Below, one piece after another: positions 1 to 7,503 of a stretch of 35,179 nt of DNA (position 1 is the first letter of the stretch; every line of letters begins with the position of its first letter). The notes under the pieces are model-generated. The model ran no database searches and was not told the origin of the DNA. It saw nothing but the letters and a program-made list of their open reading frames with translations. The DNA is taken from positions 1 to 35,179 of IMG/VR virus record IMGVR_UViG_3300004448_000314. The stretch is one strand, 5' to 3'. Both the position numbers and the translations under genes were made by a program. The stretch comes from a virus.

Positions 1-60
1 ACCATTACACATAACAGGGAATACCAAACTTCTTTGTTTTCCTGTCAGTACTCTATACAT
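1..60 (-). CDS. Partial tail-region gene, 5' end only
   Basis: The first 20 codons of a gene that runs off the left edge. The start is well supported: ATG at 60-58 lies just after a GAGGTGAT ribosome-binding sequence that overlaps the stop codon of the upstream gene (TGA followed by GGTGATTAA then ATG). The visible peptide begins MYRVLTGKQR and has no recognisable domain. Position after the tape measure and one tail protein suggests a distal tail or baseplate component, which is inference from synteny only. Confidence 0.6.
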   Translation of the reverse strand, partial: MYRVLTGKQRSLVFPVMCNG

Positions 61-69
61 TTAATCACC

Positions 70-759
70 TCACGAAATTGCATCTGCTATAGTTGTGGCT
101 ATCTTGCCATTAGGGAAAATCTTAGCAATTTCAAATGTCATGGAGAAACTAATGTCTATTGTTTCTGAATCAATAGTACAATCGAAATTTCGTATGAACC
201 CCTTTAGGCCCTCGTCAGTACTTGCCGTAGGGAAGGGACTAGAAATAACTGTACCATAGTTATCAAGAGTTGAATCTGCACCCCTAGAGGCATAGTTGAA
301 AGGTATTGAAACCGAAGTAGAAGTACCTGCTCCTGCATCTACTCCCCTTTGTCTTCCCTTTTCATCTACCTTAGAATCATACAAAAACAATAACTCGTTC
401 ACTGATTGATAGGGTTGTAATCCAGTAGAGTCTACGCTAGAGTGAATCATCTGCGCTACTTCGATAGGAGTATATATTTTACTTCCTGTAGTCGCATCAT
501 CTTCTTCCCAAGTTTTTGTAATCACAGTATCAGTAATGAATCCCTGTAGTGTAATTGATTTGGAAGCCATACCTAAATCCAATGCGGCAGTAATTGATTC
601 TCCACTTAATGCTCCAGATAGAGGGACATCAACCGAAGGTATTGTTTTATTTGTTGCTATTGTTACGCTAGTAACTTTCAAAGGTATGGTATTTACTGAT
701 AGGTCTGCCACTTGATAGGCTCCGAATTTTAAGAAAACTACATGGTCTAAACTACTCAT
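70..759 (-). CDS. Probable distal tail protein downstream of tape measure
   Basis: A 229-aa soluble protein immediately after the tape measure gene (4-base gap). It is beta-rich, with alternating Val/Ile/Thr stretches in the first 90 residues, a central Ser/Gly/Thr-rich segment, and a C-terminal strand pattern (ISFSMTFEIAKIFP) of the type that closes tail tube and distal tail folds. No enzymatic motif is visible. ATG at 759 is preceded by GGAATTTGATATT. In siphoviruses this slot normally holds the distal tail protein that connects tube to tip; I infer that role from position and predicted beta character, not from a recognised family signature. Confidence 0.55.
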   Translation of the reverse strand: MSSLDHVVFLKFGAYQVADLSVNTIPLKVTSVTIATNKTIPSVDVPLSGALSGESITAALDLGMASKSITLQGFITDTVITKTWEEDDATTGSKIYTPIEVAQMIHSSVDSTGLQPYQSVNELLFLYDSKVDEKGRQRGVDAGAGTSTSVSIPFNYASRGADSTLDNYGTVISSPFPTASTDEGLKGFIRNFDCTIDSETIDISFSMTFEIAKIFPNGKIATTIADAIS

Positions 760-763
760 AATA

Positions 764-2317
764 TCAAATTCCTGTTGTCCTAGAAGAAGTACTTCTGTTA
801 ATTTCTTTGTTAATCATTTGCCCTACTTTTTGAGCAATCAGCCTTAGTTCACTATCCGAGGCTCCTAGTCTGCCTTGGACATTCACAGTGATGTTGTTTC
901 CACCACCACTGCTAACCATACTTTTAGATTCTTGATTAGAATGTACTCGGCTTCCTTTTGGTAGTCTTACTAATTCTGGACCTCTTTCTCCAACTAAAGA
1001 GAGGCCGCTCTTAGTCACACCACCGTTTGCGAATGGGTTTATTGCCGCAAGAAATGCTCCAGTTAGCGTTACAAACAAACCAGTTAGAAGGAACGGAAGC
1101 GCCGCAACAAAAGTCGCTATCGCGCCAGTCGCTAATGCGAAAAGGACTAGACCAGTTAAAATTGCGCCCACTACTATCATGCCAAAACCTAATAGATTTA
1201 TCATTGTTACAACTTTTTCTTCTATTGAATTACCATAATCACCTACAATAGCCTGTATTGCACCCAAAAGAGGGGAAAATAATATGAGAAGTAATCCCCC
1301 GAAGACTTCCAAAAGACCATATCCCATTGTTAAAAATGCATCAAATACATCTGTCAATGAGCCGCCTTGAAATATAGCCTCATACATCGCTATACCTCCT
1401 TCTACTATTGCACCAATCCCCGAAGCAACTAGTTTTAATCCTCCAGTAACAACTGTAAGAATACCTTTAGCCCATTTTTCTAACGACTTACCATTTAATC
1501 CTAGACCTTTTAATAGCCTAACTAATAAAAACAATGCAACTAGTCCAGCAAATATTACAAATGCTAATTTACCAAATAACAATAAAGATACGGCAAAGAA
1601 CATACCTGCCTTTTTCATTACCTTGTCTGTTCTTTTAGCAAAAGACACCCCCTTACTACCCAACCACGACCTATATCGTGACAACTTCTTTTTATTGTTG
1701 AGTTCCTTTTTAACAGCAATTGAACTCTTAGAAATAAAAGAGACTAATTTAGATTGAGTAAAGAATTTCTTTAGGGTTAAACTATCTGGCCCTTGGGGAG
1801 CAGTACCTAGCAATCTATTCTTTCTAGTTTGAAACGCAGGGCCTTGGAATCCTGAAATGGGGCCGTTTGCCAATTCCATCACGGTTTCTATTTGCTCTTT
1901 ATGTTTCCTAAAAGAACCACCAACTCCATAGAGAACCTTACCTATAAAGCCCTCTTTGTTACCTCCCGCTAAAGGCTTCAAAATAAACTTATCAATTCCG
2001 GATAGTAATCCGTCCATACGATTTTTAAAGATAAAATAGCCCGGAACACCATACATCATTTTGTGGAAGAAACCAGCCCCTCCAGTAGTTCTTCTTAAAA
2101 ACCCCTTATCTGTACTACCAATAAACCTACTAAGTATTGTTTCTACTTCCTTTACTTCCTCAGTAGTTTTTTTAGCAGATTCCCCCAAAGTTTCCATTGC
2201 TTTGCTTTGTGCTTTCATAGCAGTACTAGATGCTCTTAGAATAGTAAGCATCTCTTTTTGAATTTTAACCAAGGCCCCCATACCTGTGCCGAGCCTTTCA
2301 AGATTCAATTCAGCCAT
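764..2317 (-). CDS. Tail tape measure protein
   Basis: A 517-aa protein with the usual tape measure layout: an N-terminal coiled-coil rich in Lys/Glu/Ala (about residues 10-65), a basic middle, long hydrophobic segments (about 238-270 and 330-425), and a C-terminal part with the motif SGLSLVGERGPELVRLPKGS, which is a hallmark of many phage tape measures, followed by a short amphipathic tail. Tape measures set tail length and help DNA entry. At the usual 1.5 angstrom per residue, this would predict a tail of about 80 nm or less (known rule, not measured here). It follows the tail chaperone pair, as expected. ATG at 2317 sits behind AAGTGATACT. Confidence 0.85.
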   Translation of the reverse strand: MAELNLERLGTGMGALVKIQKEMLTILRASSTAMKAQSKAMETLGESAKKTTEEVKEVETILSRFIGSTDKGFLRRTTGGAGFFHKMMYGVPGYFIFKNRMDGLLSGIDKFILKPLAGGNKEGFIGKVLYGVGGSFRKHKEQIETVMELANGPISGFQGPAFQTRKNRLLGTAPQGPDSLTLKKFFTQSKLVSFISKSSIAVKKELNNKKKLSRYRSWLGSKGVSFAKRTDKVMKKAGMFFAVSLLLFGKLAFVIFAGLVALFLLVRLLKGLGLNGKSLEKWAKGILTVVTGGLKLVASGIGAIVEGGIAMYEAIFQGGSLTDVFDAFLTMGYGLLEVFGGLLLILFSPLLGAIQAIVGDYGNSIEEKVVTMINLLGFGMIVVGAILTGLVLFALATGAIATFVAALPFLLTGLFVTLTGAFLAAINPFANGGVTKSGLSLVGERGPELVRLPKGSRVHSNQESKSMVSSGGGNNITVNVQGRLGASDSELRLIAQKVGQMINKEINRSTSSRTTGI

Positions 2318-2321
2318 AGTA

Positions 2322-2528
2322 TCACTTCGCCTTATTCATTTCCTTATTCATTGCTTCGGCTTTAAGTTCTTCTACATTTCTGTGTATATACAAAAAGTCC
2401 ATCACCATACTTGCTGGCATTTGCATCACTTCTAAGGGACTTATTGATAATGCACTAGACAATGTATAGGTGATTAAGAGAGATGCCATAGCAGGGTCTT
2501 TACTCCTGCCATTAAGGGCATCTCTCAC
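2322..2528 (-). CDS. Tail assembly chaperone, downstream frame (T-like)
   Basis: A 68-codon reading frame between the tail assembly chaperone and the tape measure. Its only early start is GTG at 2528, overlapping the upstream stop by four bases (GTGA), and no good ribosome-binding site precedes it. An A AAA AAC slippery heptamer lies 6-12 bases upstream in the neighbouring frame. A -1 slip there reads straight into this frame, so it is probably expressed mainly as a C-terminal extension of the upstream protein, like lambda gpGT. The sequence is mostly helical (repeated Met/Leu/Ala). Independent translation from GTG cannot be excluded. Confidence 0.75.
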   Translation of the reverse strand: MRDALNGRSKDPAMASLLITYTLSSALSISPLEVMQMPASMVMDFLYIHRNVEELKAEAMNKEMNKAK

Positions 2529-2887
2529 TCTTCGTTTTTTGCTGAATCCTCGGCTAGTGATTCCATTGGGTTAGGTAGCACTTCTTTCAGTTGCGAGCCG
2601 ATATACGGCGTGAGTCTAATGAGTTCTAGAGTGGAAAGACTTGGTTCAGTACGAACAACAAACTTCTCTACTAAGTAACGATACATGGCGTTCAAATCAA
2701 TTTCAAAACTTTGATTCTTTCCATCTACTTTCATCAAGGTTGTCATGGCTTGTTCTACTTCTAGCCATGTTGGTTCTCTTACCCAAACCTTGAGATATTC
2801 GTCGCTTTCCGGTGACACTTTTAATTCGTGACACTTCTCTTCTTGTAGTGCAAATAGCACACTTTTATCTTTTACAGTTTTTTCCAT
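2525..2887 (-). CDS. Tail assembly chaperone (G-like)
   Basis: About 120 aa, starting at ATG 2887 behind GGTGGAGAAAACT; an upstream TTG at 2914 is possible but lacks such a site. The protein is acidic and helical, with the motif VREPTWLEVEQAMTTL near residues 45-60, typical of tail chaperones that describe a field of residues contacting the tape measure. It sits between the major tail protein and tape measure, the conserved position of gpG/gpGT. Codons ...GCA AAA AAC GAA GAG TGA at its end create the slippery site. Ribosomes that slip would make a fusion of about 188 residues with the downstream frame. Confidence 0.75.
   Translation of the reverse strand: MEKTVKDKSVLFALQEEKCHELKVSPESDEYLKVWVREPTWLEVEQAMTTLMKVDGKNQSFEIDLNAMYRYLVEKFVVRTEPSLSTLELIRLTPYIGSQLKEVLPNPMESLAEDSAKNEE
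2534..2540 (-). other. Predicted -1 programmed frameshift site A AAA AAC
   Basis: Read on the minus strand the heptamer A AAA AAC falls in the X XXY YYZ phase of the upstream chaperone frame (GCA AAA AAC). After slipping back one base, the next codons are CGA AGA GTG AGA GAT, which is exactly the frame of the following 68-codon gene. The zero-frame stop TGA lies only 2 codons past the site. Frame phase, location and gene order all match the lambda-type tail chaperone frameshift. I did not identify a convincing stimulatory stem-loop by eye. Confidence 0.75.
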
Positions 2888-2942
2888 AGTTTTCTCCACC
2901 TTCAAAACCAACAAACAAACAAACGGTGTTGGTGGAATACAA

Positions 2943-5252
2943 TCATCCTTGTAAAATCCAATGTGTTATGACCTCACAGGTATGCAAACTTCTTGCTTGA
3001 ATAGTGCCTTCAATAATAACTGCCCCTTTGTCTTCCGGCATAGGCCAAGAGTTAGAAGTTAAGAAATAGTTGCTAAACTTGAGAGTAATCTTTTCTCCGT
3101 TGCCCTTTGTGAAAACTAATTCAACTTGGCTATTTGTAGTTTCCGAAGTATTGACTAGTTCATTATACATTGCATCATCAGTGACCATAGCACTGAAAGT
3201 CATTTCGTAAGTTCTTTGTGCTGGAATAGCATCCTTAACTCCACGACTTCCAATTCCAATAAATCGCTTATCAGTAAGAGTATTGTTCATGGCTAGGCTG
3301 AAACTAGTAATCTTCAAGAACGGTTGTCCGAACATCTTAATTTGTCCATCGGAGAAGAAGAATGGTTCTCGGAAAGAATCAGTAGAATCATAGTTGATGA
3401 AAGAAGTTTCAGCAGTGACTCCCCTTCTAGCCTCATAGGATTCAGTCTTTTCTAGGTTGTGAATTGAACGAACCATGCAGTTCATGCTCATCTTGAGTTC
3501 TTCGTTTTCGTTAGCAGTGAGGTTGAGAGTATTGACTCGGTTTCCTCTAGCAATTCTAACGAAGTTTTCTGTTTCATCATCGTCACCTGTTTCAGTTCTG
3601 TAGGTATTACTAGATGAGAGTTTAGAAAACGATTGTTCCAAAGAGAACGATGGTAGATTATCTCCATCTTCTTCTGTCATTGTGTAAGTGATTGGATTAG
3701 TGATAGAAGTAGCATTGCCTGTAGGAGCAGTTAGTAAATCTAAGTCAGTATGTTGGTCGTCTAGTGCTGAAACTGGGGGAGTAAGAATAGTACCAATAGA
3801 GCGATAGAACAGTGGAGCCTGTCTATGGTTTCCCGTTGAACTTCTGTCGGGGTTTAGATAGAACTTATCCGCAGTATCCGCCGCAATATCGCTATCCGCA
3901 TTATCACTAGAATCCAAAGTAGCACTAACAGTAGCCTTACCAAAGAAATAGTAAAGCCAAGCACCGTGATTTGCCATGACTCCTAAATCAGTAGCCCCTG
4001 CGGTTTCAATTCCTTTGTATTGGTATGTGTAGTTTCTAGAACCGCCAACCATAAGATTGACTTGCTTATTTTCTATTTCATTTTCGGGGAAAGTTAGTGA
4101 ATCGACAACACCTAACCAATTGTCTGCCGCTAGACGCTTGACAGCAGTAGAGGCCGGAGCAGGTAATGGTGCGCCATATCTCTTTAGTACGAAAAAGTCA
4201 TTAGTGGCACTCACTGTTATGGTGGTACTTATTGCTGGTGAAATGGTAAGAGTACTAGAAGTGTTTGAGGTTATTCTATGAATTGAAGTTGGGGCAGTCA
4301 CAACATCTGTCGAGTTAGTCGTATTTAGTGTAATAACGGGGTCTACATCAACCGAAGTTATTGTCAAATCACCCGTACCGCTAATAGAAGTTCCAGCATT
4401 TGTAATTGATACTGCTGTAACAATACCTCCGTCTACATCATTTGATATAGTTCCGAAGTCTGTAACTGCACCTCCAGAATCAGCCATAACTATCATATTG
4501 CCCGAATTTACAAATCCACCAACAGTATTAGCAATACTAAGTTTAGCACCTGCTCTAGTTACTGTAAGGGCTAAATCTCCCGAATTTATTTTAGTAGTCA
4601 TAGCCGCTTGTATTGCAGTTGCTATTTGAACGGCAGTTTGGTTGTTTGATATATTAACTTCTACAAAATCATCCATTGTAGCCCCGTCATTAGTAGCGCC
4701 GCTAGGAGTATCGAAAACTATTCCAAAAATATAATCTCCGGTAGTAGTTGCCGTGTGTATTTCAATAAACCCTGTTTGGTAGTTTGCGGAATTCGATGCA
4801 GAAACAGTCATAGTAATATCGACAGTATGTGGTGAAAGAGTAAGAAGTAATTCAGCACCCGAACCACCAGAAAGACCCGATACAGTTTCATTATCTGCTG
4901 TTCCCGCCGCATTAGTATGTGTAAAAACACCGGATGAAGTGTATGTTAGAATTGATTGAGAAGCAGTAACATCTGTTCCGGGAGTTTTGACTATAGCCGA
5001 ATTAATAGTTCCTGCCGCCGCTCCCGATAGTGGACCTCCGCCACCATTGAGTGCAGAAGCATTGTCATAGTATTCTAAAATACAGCCTTGGTATAGATTA
5101 TTGACTAACAGGAATTTTCCATTTGCACTATAAGCACTATCCATTGTCACGATAGTATTTCCGGTTCCGGCAGTTCCCTTAAATGTAAAATCAACTTCGG
5201 GGACAAATGTCACCGATGCACCGCTTCCTAAAAATATATTATTGTTCGTCAT
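2943..5252 (-). CDS. Major tail tube protein, enlarged by beta-rich insertions
   Basis: A 769-aa protein upstream of the tail chaperones, the usual place of the major tail protein. The C-terminal 400 residues look like the tube domain: they end with a run of strands (KITLKFSNYFLTSNSWPMP, then GAVIIEGTIQARSL) typical of tail tube proteins. The first about 330 residues are low in charged residues and rich in Thr/Ser/Gly/Val, consistent with several Ig-like or fibre-like beta modules. Common tube proteins are 150-400 aa, so this one is about twice normal size, and the extra part probably decorates the tail surface. ATG at 5252 follows GAGGGATTTT. Confidence 0.7.
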   Translation of the reverse strand: MTNNNIFLGSGASVTFVPEVDFTFKGTAGTGNTIVTMDSAYSANGKFLLVNNLYQGCILEYYDNASALNGGGGPLSGAAAGTINSAIVKTPGTDVTASQSILTYTSSGVFTHTNAAGTADNETVSGLSGGSGAELLLTLSPHTVDITMTVSASNSANYQTGFIEIHTATTTGDYIFGIVFDTPSGATNDGATMDDFVEVNISNNQTAVQIATAIQAAMTTKINSGDLALTVTRAGAKLSIANTVGGFVNSGNMIVMADSGGAVTDFGTISNDVDGGIVTAVSITNAGTSISGTGDLTITSVDVDPVITLNTTNSTDVVTAPTSIHRITSNTSSTLTISPAISTTITVSATNDFFVLKRYGAPLPAPASTAVKRLAADNWLGVVDSLTFPENEIENKQVNLMVGGSRNYTYQYKGIETAGATDLGVMANHGAWLYYFFGKATVSATLDSSDNADSDIAADTADKFYLNPDRSSTGNHRQAPLFYRSIGTILTPPVSALDDQHTDLDLLTAPTGNATSITNPITYTMTEEDGDNLPSFSLEQSFSKLSSSNTYRTETGDDDETENFVRIARGNRVNTLNLTANENEELKMSMNCMVRSIHNLEKTESYEARRGVTAETSFINYDSTDSFREPFFFSDGQIKMFGQPFLKITSFSLAMNNTLTDKRFIGIGSRGVKDAIPAQRTYEMTFSAMVTDDAMYNELVNTSETTNSQVELVFTKGNGEKITLKFSNYFLTSNSWPMPEDKGAVIIEGTIQARSLHTCEVITHWILQG

Positions 5253-5279
5253 AAAATCCCTCTCCCTTTTACAAACTTA

Positions 5280-5999
5280 CTAGGGGATTGTCTGTGCGTA
5301 TCTCTTTGCTTCCACTGTTAGTTTATATCCAAAGAGTCGCTTGTTTCGGTCATTTGCTTCACTTCTGCTACCCACTTCTATTAAACTAAAGCCGGAACCA
5401 TCACTCGCAACATACCCTCGCCGTTTGCTCTCAAGCACATGACGAAGAATCAAGTATAAAGACCTAATCCTATCTCTTCCGTAATTACTATCTCTTGAAT
5501 TAAATTTGATAGTCTGCCCACTTCTTGTTTTTGTTGGGGTATTTGATAAGACAATAACGGTGCTGTTTGTTATGGATGAAACCACTGTGCCGTCAGGAAT
5601 TCCAGTGCCAGTAACTTCCATTCCTACTGCTATGGATGTAGTGGAAGATAGAGTCATGTTAGTATTACCAGTGGAGTATGACCCTCCGCCAGTAGTAAAA
5701 GATGTACCTACTGCTCTTTCATCATGAACGCATCTAAGATGCAAAGTAAAGGAATAAATTTCATTCCTAACATCATACAGAACAGTAGGATATTCTATTG
5801 AGTTACTGTCTTCAAACACCATAACCACATCTTTGCTAGAAAGGTCATACCTAACTCCCTTTCCTTTTTCCAAGGTTCTAACATCAATTAGATTAGGTTT
5901 TGCTACTGCTGATGCAATAGTTCCTGCTTGGTCTAAAGCAGTAGAAGAACTAGACCAACCACTGTTTATCAAATCTAACATTAGAGATACTTCATCCAA
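5280..5999 (-). CDS. Tail completion/neck protein with inserted beta module
   Basis: A 239-aa protein. The outer parts (about 1-100 and 168-239) look like a tail-terminator or completion protein: an early helix, an arginine-rich amphipathic helix (RDRIRSLYLILRHVLESKRR) and a final strand. Between them, about residues 103-168 form a Ser/Thr/Val-rich module containing GMEVTGTGIPDGT, which also occurs in the upstream connector protein. The start appears to be TTG at 5999, overlapping the previous gene by eight bases. Position directly before the major tail protein fits a completion protein; this is synteny-based. Confidence 0.6.
   Translation of the reverse strand: MDEVSLMLDLINSGWSSSSTALDQAGTIASAVAKPNLIDVRTLEKGKGVRYDLSSKDVVMVFEDSNSIEYPTVLYDVRNEIYSFTLHLRCVHDERAVGTSFTTGGGSYSTGNTNMTLSSTTSIAVGMEVTGTGIPDGTVVSSITNSTVIVLSNTPTKTRSGQTIKFNSRDSNYGRDRIRSLYLILRHVLESKRRGYVASDGSGFSLIEVGSRSEANDRNKRLFGYKLTVEAKRYAQTIP
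5495..5690 (-). repeat. Shared beta module, copy 2 (in tail completion protein)
   Basis: About 65 codons encoding a Thr/Ser/Val-rich segment with the core GMEVTGTGIPDGTVVSSI followed by alternating hydrophobic residues ending in a TIKF strand. It matches the copy at about 6557-6752 in arrangement: VGMEVTGT, then IP, then SSI, then T-V-V/I-V-x-S. Boundaries are approximate and were judged by eye. Confidence 0.6.
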
Positions 6000-6186
6000 A
6001 TGTTACACTCTCCATAAATTTCTTAGCGAGGTACTTTTCAATATCTTCTGTTATGAATTTCTCAATCTCTTCTTCGGAAAACGCAATATCAATTCCTAGT
6101 AGTTGAGATACTACTTCCATATCCTGTTTTCTTTTTTGGTGTCTTTCGACTATTTTTTTGGCTTCGGAAACTAGATTCATAACCAA
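5992..6186 (-). CDS. Small charged helical protein between connector and tail completion genes
   Basis: About 64 aa if translation starts at TTG 6186, which lies five bases after GGTGA (GGTGATTTTTTTG); ATG at 6180 is an alternative, and a longer TTG start at 6201 is possible but ignores this ribosome-binding site. The product is a highly charged helix (KKIVERHQKRKQDMEVV, then many Glu/Lys) with no known domain. It overlaps the next gene by eight bases, so the two are probably translationally coupled. A neck or HK97 gp10-like accessory role is possible from its location only. Confidence 0.55.
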   Translation of the reverse strand: MVMNLVSEAKKIVERHQKRKQDMEVVSQLLGIDIAFSEEEIEKFITEDIEKYLAKKFMESVTFG

Positions 6187-6197
6187 AAAAATCACCT

Positions 6198-7502
6198 TCA
6201 ATCCAAGATATAAACTAAATCTTTCTTGCCATCAATTAGTGCAAGACCTTCTGCCCTAAGCAAATCATACTTTTCTTTTACCGAAATGTTTGCTCCCGTT
6301 TCAGCAATCATAATAGTTTGGTCGTCATGCCGCAGTATTTCTGCCGCCACTAATTTGGTAGTGGCTTCGTGAACTGTTGCTGGTACTCTACCGTCACCTG
6401 CAATATAGGAAACAATAATAGAATTCTTATTGTGGAATGGGTATTTCTTCATAAAGAATATCTTACCATCATCCCCAATAGTCCAAAAATCACCAAGCCG
6501 TTTCATGTCTTCTTTATCTGTGAATTGCACTAAATTACATACAGTAGGTATGTTTTCTGTGGTGGTAAAGGTGGCAGTTATTGAGGCACTGTTGGTAGCA
6601 GTCTTAGACATTACTACTGTTGTTGCGTCACTAATACTAGAGATAGTAGTAGAGGCTGGAATGTTGGTTCCCGTCACTTCCATTCCTACAATCATTCTAG
6701 ATGAATCCGCCACAGTTAGAGCAGTGCTATTATTGCTTACTGAACAAGACTGTTGAATAGATGCTTTTAGGGAACAACCTGCCCCATCATCTCCCGAAAG
6801 AAGAGAGGCAATTAGAAGATTAGTGCCGTCTTGGTCGTCTTTCTGTGAAAAGAAAAAGTCGGAAACATTTAGGTTATCTACTGTAACTTCTTTTGGTGCA
6901 GTTGCTCCTGTAAATTGGGATGTACTGGAGGGAAACTTTTCATTAATTAGAGCATCTATTTCATCATTGGTAGTCTTAATTCCAAAGGTAGTGCAGAATT
7001 CATCAGTTGCTAGATTAGAAACTGTTCCTTCTGCAAGTAGAGGGAAAGAAACACCACCGTTAGGTAACTGTAGAGTTAAGGAATACAATTCTCGGTAGTT
7101 TTCCAGCAGGGTTATTTTTGCCTGTGCTGATGCCAGTTCTCGATAGTTGTTTCCTTCCCATACTCTAAGACTAACAATTTTTCTAACCTTCATTTGTGAC
7201 AGTTGAATGAAACCAACATACCCACCATAGTAAGACATAATTGGATGGCGAGTAAATTCAAAATCCTTAAATTCATTCTTCCAAATAATAGGCCGATAAG
7301 AGCGGTTTATTTTCTCATCTACCATACCTTCTATTCTTTTGATAATAGACCCTACTTGAGCGGCAGAAGGATTAGTTCCCGAAGTAAAAGGAGTGACTTG
7401 TAGTAGGTCGGAAACTGCTCCAATATCGGTATAAAAACCATTACCCGTACCGTAGTTTGGGTTTATGGTGGTGTAGTCACTAGGGGAGGATGATACTGGC
7501 AT
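6198..7502 (-). CDS. Head-tail connector (gp6-like) with inserted beta module
   Basis: A 434-aa protein starting at ATG 7502 behind GGAGGTAACTAAA. The N-terminal helices (about 25-70: sites such as VGSIIKRIEGMVDEKINRSY) and the C-terminal helices (about 370-425: VPATVHEATTKLVAAEILRH) are what one sees at the two ends of HK97 gp6-like connector proteins that sit under the portal. The middle is expanded by beta-rich sequence, including a module at about 250-315 shared with the tail completion protein. Much longer than a standard connector (100-200 aa). Function is inferred from the split helical pattern and gene order. Confidence 0.6.
   Translation of the reverse strand: MPVSSSPSDYTTINPNYGTGNGFYTDIGAVSDLLQVTPFTSGTNPSAAQVGSIIKRIEGMVDEKINRSYRPIIWKNEFKDFEFTRHPIMSYYGGYVGFIQLSQMKVRKIVSLRVWEGNNYRELASAQAKITLLENYRELYSLTLQLPNGGVSFPLLAEGTVSNLATDEFCTTFGIKTTNDEIDALINEKFPSSTSQFTGATAPKEVTVDNLNVSDFFFSQKDDQDGTNLLIASLLSGDDGAGCSLKASIQQSCSVSNNSTALTVADSSRMIVGMEVTGTNIPASTTISSISDATTVVMSKTATNSASITATFTTTENIPTVCNLVQFTDKEDMKRLGDFWTIGDDGKIFFMKKYPFHNKNSIIVSYIAGDGRVPATVHEATTKLVAAEILRHDDQTIMIAETGANISVKEKYDLLRAEGLALIDGKKDLVYILD
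6557..6752 (-). repeat. Shared beta module, copy 1 (in connector protein)
   Basis: About 65 codons encoding VGMEVTGTNIPASTTISSI followed by TTVVMSK and a terminal TATF strand. It resembles the segment at about 5495-5690 in the tail completion gene. Even at DNA level the stretch around GTxACTTCCATTCCTAC (plus strand) is shared. Boundaries are approximate. Confidence 0.6.
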
Positions 7503-7503
7503 T

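Noticed and set aside
2888-2942. Tandem GTTT repeats with short CCAAC/GTTGG pairing before the tail chaperone
   Set aside because: Only three repeat units and a five-base stem; too weak to call a terminator or regulatory hairpin.
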